Of a stretch of 64,000 nucleotides of DNA, positions 46,125-55,571 are shown one piece after another. Each line of letters opens with the position of its first letter. Within the stretch, counting starts at the first letter, position 1. The stretch lies in assembly GCF_014656375.1 (NCBI RefSeq), contig NZ_BNCH01000005.1:186001-250000 (forward strand). Direction: 5' to 3'. A program made the translations under genes and the position numbers. Source of the DNA: Aliiroseovarius zhejiangensis (GTDB lineage: Bacteria > Pseudomonadota > Alphaproteobacteria > Rhodobacterales > Rhodobacteraceae). The notes below the pieces were generated by a model. That model saw only the letters and a program-made list of their open reading frames with translations. It was not told the DNA's origin and ran no database searches.

Positions 46125-46856
46125 TCAGAGCTTCTCAAGAGCTTTGTCAAGCCAGCCAAGAAAACCTTTCGGCTCGTCGGCGACGGCGGTCAGCGGGGCG
46201 GTGTCCAACGTGTCCTTGGGGCGCGGCGGCAGGTATTTGTTCACGGGTTTGGTGCCAAGGTCGGGCATCAGGTCATAGCCACCCCGTTTCGCCACCAGCT
46301 TCGACACATCGCTGTCGGGATCGCCCAGATCGCCAAAGTGCCGCGCGCCCGCTGGGCAGGTGCGCACACAGGCCGGCACACGATCTTCTTCCGGCAGGTT
46401 CTCGTTATAGATCCGATCAACGCAAAGGGTACATTTCTTCATGATGCCCGCCTCGCGATCCAGCTCGCGCGCGCCATAGGGGCAAGCCCAGGCGCACAGG
46501 CCGCAGCCGATGCACCGATCTTCGTTGACCAGCACAATCCCGTCCTCGGCCCGCTTGTAGCTCGCGCCGGTCGGGCAGACGGTCACGCAGGGCGCATCGT
46601 CGCAATGCAGGCAGGATCGCGGCATGTGAATGGTCTGTGCCGGGCGGCCTTCGGCCTGCGCCTCATAGGAAAACACGCGGTTTAGGAAGGTGCCGCCGGG
46701 GTCTGCGCCATAGGGGTCGGTGTCGGACAATGGCGCGCCATAGTGTTGCGTGTTCCACCCTTTGCAGGCGGTCACGCAGCCGTGGCACCCCACGCAGGTG
46801 TCCAGATCAATCACCAAACCCAGTTTCTTGTCGGTCTTGTCAGGCAGTGCCGTCAT
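46125..46856 (-). CDS. soeB: Four-cluster ferredoxin subunit, SoeB-like
   Basis: Electron-transfer subunit of 243 residues binding four [4Fe-4S] clusters, shown by four cysteine groups: CVGCHGCVTACKGWN, CLHCDDAPCVTVCPTGA, CIGCGLCAWACPYGA and CTLCVDRI followed by CVRTCPAGARHF. No signal peptide, so it is cytoplasmic. It overlaps the soeA stop by one base. DmsB-like proteins share this layout; the Soe assignment comes from the catalytic partner and the lineage. Confidence 0.85.
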   Translation of the reverse strand: MTALPDKTDKKLGLVIDLDTCVGCHGCVTACKGWNTQHYGAPLSDTDPYGADPGGTFLNRVFSYEAQAEGRPAQTIHMPRSCLHCDDAPCVTVCPTGASYKRAEDGIVLVNEDRCIGCGLCAWACPYGARELDREAGIMKKCTLCVDRIYNENLPEEDRVPACVRTCPAGARHFGDLGDPDSDVSKLVAKRGGYDLMPDLGTKPVNKYLPPRPKDTLDTAPLTAVADEPKGFLGWLDKALEKL

Positions 46857-49744
46857 CAGATTTTTCTTGCCACAACATTTGGACCCTGCCCAACTGGCGA
46901 GGCGATCGGCGGATGCGCAGGCTGACTTTCCGCAGGTTTAGGCTCTGCTTTTTCGATTTTGACGCGCAGGTCAAACCACGCCGCCTGACCCGTCACAGGG
47001 TCTGAGTTCGCCCAGCGCAGCCCGTCCCCTTTGGGCGGCAGAAGCTCGTGAATGAGGTGGTTCAGAAGGAACCCTTCGGTCGCTTCAGGCGCATCCTTGT
47101 CAAGGGCCCACGCCCCCTTGCGCTTGCCGATGGCGTTCCATGTCCAGACGGTCTGGGGGTTCAGCGCCGCGTGATGGGCAACCGGAACGGTGATCGACCC
47201 GTGCGCGGACGTTACCGTGGCAAAGTCACCATCCTTGAACCCGTGTTCGATCCATATATCGGTGGGCAGATACAGGGCGTTCTTCCCTGTGATCTGCCGC
47301 AACCACGCGTTCTGCGAGCCCCATGAATGATACATATGCATTGGGCGCTGGGTCAGCGCGTGGATGGGGTATTCATCCGGGTCAACGCTCTGATCCTCGA
47401 ATGGCGGATACCAGATCGGCAGCGGGTCCATGGTTTCCGCGATACGGGCGCGCAAATGATCGGGGGGCTGGATATCGCCATGACCCTCGGCGGCCAGTTG
47501 GAATTTCCGCATCGGCTCGACATAGAGGTTGAACACGTAAGGCGCCTCGGCATCGAAAATGCCGCGATCCACGGCCCATTCCTGATACGCCTTGTTCCAG
47601 GGCTTATAAAACCGTGCTTCGTCCGGAATATGGTCGATCCAGAAGCCTCCATTCTCGATATAACGGTCGATTTGGGACGGGTTAGGCTCGCCTCGCCCCC
47701 TGCCCTCGCCGTCTGTCCCGCGCCAGCCCGCCAGCGGGCCAACACCCGGACGGCGTTCGTGGTTCACCATATAATCGGCGTAATCCCTAAATTTCGGCGA
47801 CCCGTCATCCGTGACGAATCCCGGCAGTCCCAGCTTCGCCCCCAGTTGGATCAACACCGTCTGAAACCCGCGCACATCGCGGTCGGGTTCGACCACAGGC
47901 CAGCGGATCGCATCGGCGGCGGCGTCGGCTTCGCAAATCGGGCGGTCCAGCAGGCTGATGCAATCGTGCCGTTCCAGATAGGTCGTGTCGGGCAGGATCA
48001 GGTCCGCATAGGCTACCATTTCCGAGCTGTAGGCGTCGGAGTAAATGATATGTGGAATGACATAGTCGCCAGCGTCGTCCGTATCGGTCAACATCCGTAT
48101 CACCTCGGACGAGTTCATCGACGAATTCCACGCCATGTTCGCCATATACATGAACAGCGTGTCGATCTTGTAAGGATCGCCCGCGTGGGCGTTGGAAATC
48201 ACCATATGCATTAACCCATGCGCCGACATCGGGTTTTCCCATGTGAACGCCTTGTCGATCCGTTTGGGCCGTCCGTCACCGTCCAAGAGCAGATGCTCCG
48301 GCCCCATCGGATAGCCCAGGTGCGGGCCGTCCAGCGGCTGGCCGGGGGTGACGCCCGCATGGGGTTTGGGGTGCGCCTCGGGCGGTTTGGGATAGGGCGG
48401 TTTGAACCGGAATCCGCCCGGGACTTCGACAGAACCAAGCAGGATTTGCAGCAAATGAAGCGCGCGGCAGGTCTGAAACCCGTTCGAGTGGGCCGAGATG
48501 CCGCGCATCGCGTGGAAGCTGACCGGCCGCCCGATCATCTTGTCGTGGGTCTGCCCCTTCCAGTCCGTCCAGGGCTGATCGAGCACGATCTCTTCTTCGA
48601 ACGCCACGCGGGCCAGTTCGGCAGCGATTGACTTTATGCGATCGGCAGAGATGCCGGTGCGCTCAGCAACCCGGTCCGGGGCGTAATCGTCGGACAGATA
48701 TCGTTCGGCCAGAAGCTGGAACACCGTGCGATGTGCCTGTCCGGCGTCGTGATAGCTGGCCGCCAGATTAGGCATCACGTCGGGCCTATCGTAATCCGCC
48801 AGTTGGCCTGTCGCGCGGCATATCACTTGAGGTTTGCCGTTTTCACCCCGCAGGAAAAGCCCTTTTTCCGGTGAGTTAGGCTCTTCATTTACGATAAAGC
48901 CTGCGTTGGTGTAGCGTGACAGATACCCCAGATCGACTTTTCCGGCGCGCAGCAATTCATGCACCAAGGCCAGGATGAACAACCCATCCGTGCCGGGCGT
49001 GATGCCGACCCACTCATCCGCAATGGCGTTATAGCCCGACCGGATCGGGTTGACGCCGATCACACGTACGCCCCGTTCCTTCAGCTTGCCCAACCCGATC
49101 TTGATCGGATTGGAGTCGTGGTCTTCCGCCACACCGAACAACATGAACAGCTTGGTGCGGTCCCAGTCGGGTTGCCCGAACTCCCAGAACGCACCGCCCA
49201 TGGTATAGATGCCCGCCGCCGCCATGTTGACCGAACAGAACCCGCCATGTGCTGCATAGTTCGGCGTGCCATAGGCCTGCGCGAACCAGGATGTGAAGCT
49301 CTGGCTCTGGTCGCGCCCAGTGAAGAACGCCATACGGCTGGGGTCTGTCTGGCGCAACGGGGCAAGCCATCCGGCGGCGATCTCCAGCGCCTCGTCCCAC
49401 GAGATTTCTTCAAACTCGCCCGAGCCACGCGGGCCGACCCGCTTCAACGGGGCGCGCAGTCGTGACGGCGCATAATGCTGCATGATTCCGGCCGACCCCT
49501 TGCCGCATAGCACGCCATTGTTCACCGGATGGTCGCGGTTGCCTTCGATATAGGCGACCTGCCCATCCTTCATGTGCACGTTGATCCCGCAACGGCAGGC
49601 GCACATATAGCAGGTGGTCTTGCGAATCTCATCGGACACGGGGGGCGATGTCTCGATCCTAAGGTGCTCCGGCTTTGTCATTTCGGTGAAGGCCCCGTTG
49701 CGCTGATTGGTCTTGCAAGACAGCTTATCGCGGTGACGCGGCAT
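46856..49744 (-). CDS. soeA: Molybdopterin oxidoreductase, SoeA-like sulfite dehydrogenase catalytic subunit
   Basis: Large DMSO-reductase-family subunit (962 aa) binding bis-MGD molybdenum and one [4Fe-4S] cluster (C-x2-C-x3-C in TTCYMCACRCGINVH near residue 46, last Cys in NGVLCGKGSAG). There is no Tat signal: the N-terminus MPRHRDKLSCKTNQ lacks a twin-Arg and a hydrophobic core, so it works in the cytoplasm, as SoeA does. The C-terminal molydop-binding domain includes QRPMHMYHSWGSQNAWLRQI. The ATG at 49744 follows AAAAGG. With soeB and soeC it should oxidise sulfite to sulfate and reduce quinone. The substrate is inferred from family and context. Confidence 0.8.
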   Translation of the reverse strand: MPRHRDKLSCKTNQRNGAFTEMTKPEHLRIETSPPVSDEIRKTTCYMCACRCGINVHMKDGQVAYIEGNRDHPVNNGVLCGKGSAGIMQHYAPSRLRAPLKRVGPRGSGEFEEISWDEALEIAAGWLAPLRQTDPSRMAFFTGRDQSQSFTSWFAQAYGTPNYAAHGGFCSVNMAAAGIYTMGGAFWEFGQPDWDRTKLFMLFGVAEDHDSNPIKIGLGKLKERGVRVIGVNPIRSGYNAIADEWVGITPGTDGLFILALVHELLRAGKVDLGYLSRYTNAGFIVNEEPNSPEKGLFLRGENGKPQVICRATGQLADYDRPDVMPNLAASYHDAGQAHRTVFQLLAERYLSDDYAPDRVAERTGISADRIKSIAAELARVAFEEEIVLDQPWTDWKGQTHDKMIGRPVSFHAMRGISAHSNGFQTCRALHLLQILLGSVEVPGGFRFKPPYPKPPEAHPKPHAGVTPGQPLDGPHLGYPMGPEHLLLDGDGRPKRIDKAFTWENPMSAHGLMHMVISNAHAGDPYKIDTLFMYMANMAWNSSMNSSEVIRMLTDTDDAGDYVIPHIIYSDAYSSEMVAYADLILPDTTYLERHDCISLLDRPICEADAAADAIRWPVVEPDRDVRGFQTVLIQLGAKLGLPGFVTDDGSPKFRDYADYMVNHERRPGVGPLAGWRGTDGEGRGRGEPNPSQIDRYIENGGFWIDHIPDEARFYKPWNKAYQEWAVDRGIFDAEAPYVFNLYVEPMRKFQLAAEGHGDIQPPDHLRARIAETMDPLPIWYPPFEDQSVDPDEYPIHALTQRPMHMYHSWGSQNAWLRQITGKNALYLPTDIWIEHGFKDGDFATVTSAHGSITVPVAHHAALNPQTVWTWNAIGKRKGAWALDKDAPEATEGFLLNHLIHELLPPKGDGLRWANSDPVTGQAAWFDLRVKIEKAEPKPAESQPAHPPIASPVGQGPNVVARKI

Positions 49745-49903
49745 GTTCACCTTTTCCCTGCTGTTTCAATGACCCAATCAGCCTGCCCGACCTATCGGTA
49801 GGGCCAGATAGGGCTGGGTTTAGGTCCAGACTGGGTGGACGTGAGAACGCGCGATGCAACGCTTCAGTTGCCAGCCCGTCTGCGGGCGCATAGCGTTGGA
49901 GGT

Positions 49904-50821
49904 ATGGATTATCACAACCTGATAGACGCCGAAATCTGGGCTTTTATTCGCGAAACCGAAAGCCACTATCCCGCGGAAACTGCCCAAGCCGACAGTGCGA
50001 CGCAGCGCGCGATCTATGATCGGATGTGCCGCGCCTTCTTTGCGGGGTATCCCGAAGGGGTTCAGGTGAAGGATGGGTCTGCCGATGGTGTTCCCATCCG
50101 TGTGTATGAACCCACGGCACCGGGCGCGACCGTGGTTTACTTTCATGGGGGCGGGTTCGTCGTGGGCGGGCTGGACAGTCATGACGACATATGCGCCGAG
50201 ATTTGCGCGCAGGCGCAGGTTCGGGTGGTCAGCGTTGATTATCGCCTTTGTCCTGAACATCCGCACCCGGCGGCGTTTGAGGATGCGCTGACTGCCACTC
50301 GATATGTGACCCTAACTTGGCCCGGAACGCATGTTTTGGCAGGTGACAGTGCGGGGGGAAACCTGGCCGCCGCGGTTGCGCATCACGAACGCGACACGCT
50401 TGATCTGGCGGGCCAGGTTTTGATCTATCCGGGGCTGGGCGGGGACAAGACGCAAGGGTCGTATCGCGATCACGCACACGCGCCGATGCTGACGTTGGCG
50501 GACGTCAACTTTTACGAAACCATGCGCTTTGGCGGCACCGCGCCAACGGATGATGTAACCGCCGCGCCACTTGCAGATACGGATTTCACCCGCCTTCCGC
50601 CAACGGTGATCTTCACTGCCGAATGCGATCCCCTGGCCGATGATGGGCGCATCTATCGCGATGCGATCCGTGCGGCGGGGGGCAAGGCGCGACGGGTGAA
50701 CGAGGCCGGGCTGGTCCACGGCTATCTGCGGGCGCGCCACCGCGCCCGGTCTGCGCGCGACAGCTTTCAACGTATCGTGGCCGCAACAAAGATGCTTGCA
50801 GAACAACGGTGGTGCGACTGA
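49904..50821 (+). CDS. Alpha/beta hydrolase of the hormone-sensitive lipase family
   Basis: Cytoplasmic esterase/lipase, substrate unknown. About 305 residues from the ATG at 49904. The HGGGFVVGG oxyanion motif (near residue 82), YRLCPEHPHPAAFEDAL, nucleophile GDSAGGNLAAAV (Ser near 149), acid in FTAECDPLADDG and His in AGLVHGYLRAR are all present. GGAGG lies only one base before this ATG, so an upstream GTG (49835) cannot be excluded. It is divergent from soeA. Confidence 0.85.
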   Translation: MDYHNLIDAEIWAFIRETESHYPAETAQADSATQRAIYDRMCRAFFAGYPEGVQVKDGSADGVPIRVYEPTAPGATVVYFHGGGFVVGGLDSHDDICAEICAQAQVRVVSVDYRLCPEHPHPAAFEDALTATRYVTLTWPGTHVLAGDSAGGNLAAAVAHHERDTLDLAGQVLIYPGLGGDKTQGSYRDHAHAPMLTLADVNFYETMRFGGTAPTDDVTAAPLADTDFTRLPPTVIFTAECDPLADDGRIYRDAIRAAGGKARRVNEAGLVHGYLRARHRARSARDSFQRIVAATKMLAEQRWCD

Positions 50822-50909
50822 CCCTTTCCACATCTGCGATATTACCATACTCTGACGGCATAAAAAGGCGAGCGGACAACGCATCGCGGAATGAGGAAGT
50901 GCAGTAAGA

Positions 50910-52184
50910 ATGCCACCCATCGGGATCTCTCTGTTCCGGGGCCTGCAAAACATGCAAGGCTCGGCGGGGCTCGAACGCCGTTTGCGGCGTGGTGTCGAAG
51001 ACGGCAGCGAACACCCCACGCGCGGCGGCGAGCGGTTGGGGCGCGGATTGGCGGCCCGCCCGGACGGGGCGCTGGTCTGGATCCACCTGAAGAACGCGGA
51101 TGGGTTGGAGAAAGTGCTGGGTCTGGTGCAGCAGTTCCAGGCGGACCATGAGGATCTGTCGGTTTTGATCACGACAACCCACCATGATGGCGCCCCGCCC
51201 GAGGGGCAGAGCTTCATCCATCAATATGCGCCCTATTCGGCCACCGCGCCTGTGACGGTGTTTCTGGATCACTGGCGCCCGGATATGCTTCTGTGGATGG
51301 ATGACAAGCTGGATGTAACGCTGTTGCAAGCGGTATTCGACCGCAGGATTCCCGCCCATTGGGTCAACGCCCATGTTCCGAAAGAGGTGCAAAGCCAATG
51401 GCGCTGGCTGCCCGGATCCATAAAGTCTCTGATCAACGGATTCGACACTATTCTTGCGGAAAGTGACAGCGCGGCCCGTCAATTGCGCCGCTTCGGGGCG
51501 CTGGCTGACCGGGTCGTGACCTCGGGCCCTTTGCAGGTACAGGTCGTGCCGCCCGGTTGCAACATGGCCGAGCGGGATCAAATTGCGGCCTCTCTGGCAG
51601 CGCGGCCTGTCTGGCTTGCGTCAGGTGTCTGCGAGGTTGAGGAGCAGGCGCTGGTGGATGCCCACAAACAACTGGTGCGCAAATCTCACCGCCTGCTGCT
51701 GATCATCGAGCCGCGCGAGCCTGATCGTGGTGCCGCTCTGGCCGATACGCTGGAGGCTGACGGCTGGGGCGTGGCCTGCCGATCCCGAGATGAGGATCCG
51801 ACTTCGGATATCCAGATTTTCATCGCCGACCAAGAGGGTGAATCCGGCCTGTGGATGCATCTTGCCCCGATCACTTATGCCGGTGGCAGCATGGGCGTCG
51901 GAACCGAGCTGAATCCGCTGCAACCGGCGGCGCTGGGCTCGGTCGTGCTGTTTGGCCCCAAGGTGAATGGGTTCTTCGAATCCTATCGGCGCCTTGAACG
52001 CGCCGGTGCGGCGACCAGAATTGACAATCAGACCAGCCTGACCAAAGCGGTGGAACATCTGCTGTCACCGGAAGAAGCCGCAAAAATGGCGATGGCCGCC
52101 TGGGACGTGACCACCAGCGGCGCCGAAATCACTGACCTGCTGCGCGACAAGTTGGCGGATGCGCTGGACCTGCGACAAGGCTAG
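50910..52184 (+). CDS. waaA: Divergent 3-deoxy-D-manno-octulosonate transferase (WaaA/KdtA-like, GT30)
   Basis: Would add Kdo to lipid IVA. 424 residues: a GT30 N-terminal domain with LVWIHLKNADGLEKV, LSVLITTTHHDGA and PVTVFLDHWRPDMLLWMDD, then a GT-B C-terminal domain with FIADQEGESGLWMHLA and PITYAGGSMGVGTELNPLQP, the strongest match. The catalytic SVGE and the TELWP segment of canonical WaaA are altered (KNADGLE, MDDKLD), and no N-terminal membrane helix is seen. Ten bases before lpxK, which supports a lipid A-core role. Confidence 0.75.
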   Translation: MPPIGISLFRGLQNMQGSAGLERRLRRGVEDGSEHPTRGGERLGRGLAARPDGALVWIHLKNADGLEKVLGLVQQFQADHEDLSVLITTTHHDGAPPEGQSFIHQYAPYSATAPVTVFLDHWRPDMLLWMDDKLDVTLLQAVFDRRIPAHWVNAHVPKEVQSQWRWLPGSIKSLINGFDTILAESDSAARQLRRFGALADRVVTSGPLQVQVVPPGCNMAERDQIAASLAARPVWLASGVCEVEEQALVDAHKQLVRKSHRLLLIIEPREPDRGAALADTLEADGWGVACRSRDEDPTSDIQIFIADQEGESGLWMHLAPITYAGGSMGVGTELNPLQPAALGSVVLFGPKVNGFFESYRRLERAGAATRIDNQTSLTKAVEHLLSPEEAAKMAMAAWDVTTSGAEITDLLRDKLADALDLRQG

Positions 52185-52193
52185 GGGGGCGCG

Positions 52194-53189
52194 ATGAAAA
52201 CACCCCGCTTCTGGTTCACTCCCCCATCGCAACCCGATTGGCGGGCGCGCCTTCTGGCGCCGCTGGGCTGGGCCTATGCTGCTGGCACGGCCCGGCGCGT
52301 GGCGGCGGGTGACGGGTATCTTGCCCAAGCCCCCGTGATTTGCATCGGCAATATCAATGCAGGCGGAACAGGCAAAACACCCACCACAATCGCATTGGCC
52401 CAACGGCTGCTGGCACGGGGTTACGACGCCCATATCGTGTCCCGAGGACATAAAGGCACGGTTGAAGGCCCGATTCTGGTAAACGAACGAAACCACAGCG
52501 CCGCGGATGTGGGTGACGAGCCCTTGCTGATGGCCGCCTTTGCCAAGGTTTGGGTCGCGCGCGATCGGGCGGCGGGTGTGAAAGCCGCTGAAGCTGCCGG
52601 GGCGGATGTGATCCTGATGGATGACGGGTTTCAGAACCTTGCGGTTCAAAAAAGCCTGTCCATCGTGGTCGTCGATGCGGTGAAAGGCTTCGGCAATGCG
52701 CGCTGCATTCCCGCGGGGCCGCTGCGCGAGCCTGTTTCCGCGGGTTTGCGTCGGGCCGATCTGCTGTTGTCGATTGGTCCCGATGGGGCGCAGGCTCGGT
52801 TTTCACAGGCGTGGCGCGACACCATCCACTGCCCCCATGCCACGGGCCAGCTTGTGCCGCTTCCGACCGGGATGGACTGGGCCGGGATGAAGGTTCTGGC
52901 CTTCGCGGGGATCGGTTTGCCCGAGAAGTTTTTTGCAACTGTCAAGGCGCTGGGCGCCGACCTCGTTCGGGCCGAGGCGCTGGCAGACCATCAACCCCTG
53001 ACTGATGCGCTGATGAAACGGTTGCAGATCGAGGCCGCTGCCCTGGGTGCCCAGCTTGTCACGACCGAGAAAGACGCCGTGCGCCTGCCGCCCGCGTTCA
53101 AGCGGCAGGTGCTGACCATTCCGGTGCGATTAGAGCTGTCGGACTGGACTTTGATAGACGCGGAGCTGCGGCGGATCGGGCTGGGTTAG
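52194..53189 (+). CDS. lpxK: Tetraacyldisaccharide 4'-kinase LpxK
   Basis: Phosphorylates the lipid A disaccharide at the 4' position, giving lipid IVA. 331 residues: an N-terminal membrane-associated segment (RLLAPLGWAYAAGTARRVAA), P-loop IGNINAGGTGKTPTTIAL near residue 52, VILMDDGFQNLAV (Walker B region) and LVTTEKDAVRLP near the C-terminus. It follows the waaA-like gene by nine bases, giving the kdtA-lpxK operon seen in many proteobacteria. Confidence 0.93.
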   Translation: MKTPRFWFTPPSQPDWRARLLAPLGWAYAAGTARRVAAGDGYLAQAPVICIGNINAGGTGKTPTTIALAQRLLARGYDAHIVSRGHKGTVEGPILVNERNHSAADVGDEPLLMAAFAKVWVARDRAAGVKAAEAAGADVILMDDGFQNLAVQKSLSIVVVDAVKGFGNARCIPAGPLREPVSAGLRRADLLLSIGPDGAQARFSQAWRDTIHCPHATGQLVPLPTGMDWAGMKVLAFAGIGLPEKFFATVKALGADLVRAEALADHQPLTDALMKRLQIEAAALGAQLVTTEKDAVRLPPAFKRQVLTIPVRLELSDWTLIDAELRRIGLG

Positions 53190-53213
53190 GCTCTTTCAAC
53201 CGCGCCCATGCGC

Positions 53214-53867
53214 TCAGCTTCCCAGTTTCTCGTCAATCAGCTTGGCAAATTCCTCATAGGACATGTTGGAATAGGTTTCGCCGTCGATCACGAAAGATGG
53301 GGTGGCGTTGATCTCGTCCGCCGTGGCGTTTTTCTGATAAGCGGCCACCATGCTTTGGGCCATCGCCTCGTCTTGCAGACAGGCGTCCATCTGTTCGTCA
53401 TTCATGCCGGCAGTGCGGCCAAGCTTGCGCAGGTTGGCCAGAATGTTGCCGGGATCGCCGTCACCGATCCATTCTTCCTGACCGGCATAGATCAGGTTGG
53501 TCAGGCCGAAATACCGATCCTCGCCCCCACAGCGGGCGATCATGCCCGCCCAAAGACCGAAGCGATCAAAATACACCTCGCGGTGCACGAATTTGATCTT
53601 GCCGGTGTCGATATAGTTCTTCTTCAACTCCTTGAAGACCGTGTCGTGAAAATTGGCACAATGCGGGCAGGTGAAAGAGGCGTATTCGATCACCGTCACC
53701 GGAGCGTTTTCGTCGCCCATGACCATGTCCGGGGCCGGTTCGACATCGGCGTCTTGCGCCCCGGCAATCGAAACACCGGGAACCGAGCCGTTGTTCTGGC
53801 TCATATAGTAAACGCCGCCGCCAATCAGCAGAAGGGCCGCAAGCAGAAGGGGAAGAAATCGGGTCAT
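53214..53867 (-). CDS. DsbA-family thioredoxin-fold protein, exported
   Basis: Periplasmic thiol oxidoreductase of 217 residues. A signal anchor or peptide (1-20), a linker, then a DsbA/BdbD-like fold with active site CPHC in VIEYASFTCPHCANFH (near residue 67), the cis-Pro loop ATPSFVIDGETYSN and an inserted helical domain. The substrate is unknown. It lies eight bases after dciA on the same strand and is convergent with lpxK. Confidence 0.88.
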   Translation of the reverse strand: MTRFLPLLLAALLLIGGGVYYMSQNNGSVPGVSIAGAQDADVEPAPDMVMGDENAPVTVIEYASFTCPHCANFHDTVFKELKKNYIDTGKIKFVHREVYFDRFGLWAGMIARCGGEDRYFGLTNLIYAGQEEWIGDGDPGNILANLRKLGRTAGMNDEQMDACLQDEAMAQSMVAAYQKNATADEINATPSFVIDGETYSNMSYEEFAKLIDEKLGS

Positions 53868-53875
53868 GACAGGTC

Positions 53876-54406
53876 TCAGCCTCTTTCGTGTTTTTGTTTC
53901 GTCAGCACGTTTCGTGCCAGTGTTTCAAGGGCCGCACGCAGATTCGTGTCGCTGACATCGGATGTCACTTCGGCGGCACGCGCACAGGTTTGTTCGTCAA
54001 GCACAGGGGCCTTTTTGGGTGCCGGAGTGAACTGCGCCTGCCCTTCGGCAAAGCCCGTCGGGGCGGTCTGGGTGATCCTTACCCGCGCGATGGCGTTATA
54101 TCCATAGACCGCGTTCACCTTTTCGCGCAGCTTCTCTTTTTGCATCTCAAGCATCGGGGCCTGCGCGCCGGTCGTCAGCACCGTAAGCGTGGCACCCATA
54201 CCACCACGGGCATAGGACACCTCGACCGGTTTTGCGATGGCGGCGGTGGCGTCGCCCACGATCTCGGCCCAATGGGTCAACACACGCGACACCGCAAAAC
54301 CGCGGGATTCGCCCGCCTTGCGAATGCGTTTCGTCAGAAGGGCCGAGGTTCGTTCAAACCCCTTCCGCCGACGCTGGTTGTTCTTAGGCTGATTCACGAC
54401 TGGCAC
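53876..54406 (-). CDS. DciA-type (DUF721) helicase-associated protein
   Basis: DciA proteins are the ancestral loaders or partners of the replicative helicase DnaB where DnaC is absent. The N-terminal 110 residues match DUF721: SALLTKRIRKAGESRGFAVS, VLTHWAEIVGDATAAIAKPV, VLTTGAQAPMLEMQKEKLRE and VNAVYGYNAIARVRITQT. The C-terminal 60 residues are low-complexity. 176 aa. It is divergent from mutY across 72 bases, keeping two genome-maintenance genes side by side. Confidence 0.82.
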   Translation of the reverse strand: MPVVNQPKNNQRRRKGFERTSALLTKRIRKAGESRGFAVSRVLTHWAEIVGDATAAIAKPVEVSYARGGMGATLTVLTTGAQAPMLEMQKEKLREKVNAVYGYNAIARVRITQTAPTGFAEGQAQFTPAPKKAPVLDEQTCARAAEVTSDVSDTNLRAALETLARNVLTKQKHERG

Positions 54407-54478
54407 ATCCCGGTTTTGCCCCTATTCTAGGTGGTTGAACCTGCTATGCCAGTACAAAGCACGGATAGGGGATAACAC

Positions 54479-55519
54479 TTGTGTGACGCGCCGAAACCCG
54501 CCGATCTGTTGGCTTGGTATGATCGCCATGCCCGCGATCTTCCGTGGCGCGTGGCGCCTGCGGATCGCGTAGCGGGCGTGGTGCCCGACCCCTATGCCGT
54601 CTGGCTGTCTGAGATCATGTTGCAACAGACGACTGTTGCGGCGGTAAGAGACTATTTCACCCGATTCCTGACCCTTTGGCCAACCGTAGAGGCCTTGGCG
54701 GCCGCCGAGGACGATCGCGTCATGGGTGAATGGGCGGGGCTTGGATATTATGCCCGCGCCCGCAATCTGTTGAAATGCGCGCGGGCCGTGACGCAGATGG
54801 GCGGGTTCCCCACAACCCGCGCGGGGCTTGAGGAATTGCCGGGCATCGGCCCCTATACGTCGGCGGCCATTGCCGCGATTGCCTATGACCTGCCGGAAAC
54901 CGTGGTGGACGGGAATGTCGAACGAGTGATGGCGCGAGTGTTTCAGATCGAGACGCCCTTGCCCGAGGCCAAGCCCGAGATGAAGGCCCGCGCCGCCAGC
55001 CTGACACCCGACGCGCGGCCCGGCGATTATGCGCAAGCGGTGATGGATCTGGGCGCCACGATCTGCACACCCAAGTCGCCTGCTTGCGGGATCTGTCCGT
55101 GGAACGGGCAGTGCCGGGCGCGCCGGGCAGGGGTGCAGGCCACGCTGCCCGCGCGCAAGCCGAAAACCCCCAAGCCCACGCGATACGGCATCGCCTATCT
55201 TGCGCGGCGTCCGGATGGAAGCTGGCTGGTCGAACGTCGCCCGGACAAGGGGCTATTGGGCGGCATGTTGGGCTGGCCCGGTGCCGAGTGGGGCGACCTT
55301 GCCGCCGAGGCGGCCCCAATGCCTGCTGACTGGGCCGATCCAGGTGTTGAAGTGCGCCACACGTTTACGCATTTTCATCTGCGGTTGGCGCTTCGCGTGG
55401 CCGAAGTTCCAGACAGTGCGCAGCCAAGGGTGGGCACGTTTCAGAAGATCCGGCCCAGCGACCTGCCAACAGTGATGCGCAAGGCCTTTGACGTTGCGAA
55501 AGCCGCCATGCCGGATTGA
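54479..55519 (+). CDS. mutY: A/G-specific adenine glycosylase MutY
   Basis: Removes adenine mispaired with 8-oxoguanine; pairs functionally with MutT, also in this window. 346 residues: SEIMLQQTTVAAVRDYF with the catalytic Glu near residue 42, HhH-GPD motif LPGIGPYTSAAIAAIAY, VVDGNVERVMARVF with the catalytic Asp, and the [4Fe-4S] loop CTPKSPACGICPWNGQC. The C-terminal Nudix-like domain (YGIAYLARRPDGSWLVERR) recognises 8-oxoG. It probably starts at TTG 54479, with AGGGG eight bases upstream; no in-frame ATG is near. Confidence 0.92.
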   Translation: MCDAPKPADLLAWYDRHARDLPWRVAPADRVAGVVPDPYAVWLSEIMLQQTTVAAVRDYFTRFLTLWPTVEALAAAEDDRVMGEWAGLGYYARARNLLKCARAVTQMGGFPTTRAGLEELPGIGPYTSAAIAAIAYDLPETVVDGNVERVMARVFQIETPLPEAKPEMKARAASLTPDARPGDYAQAVMDLGATICTPKSPACGICPWNGQCRARRAGVQATLPARKPKTPKPTRYGIAYLARRPDGSWLVERRPDKGLLGGMLGWPGAEWGDLAAEAAPMPADWADPGVEVRHTFTHFHLRLALRVAEVPDSAQPRVGTFQKIRPSDLPTVMRKAFDVAKAAMPD

Positions 55520-55571
55520 GCCATACGGGCCGCAAGGCTATATCTTTGGTTGGAACAGAAAGGACATCGCC

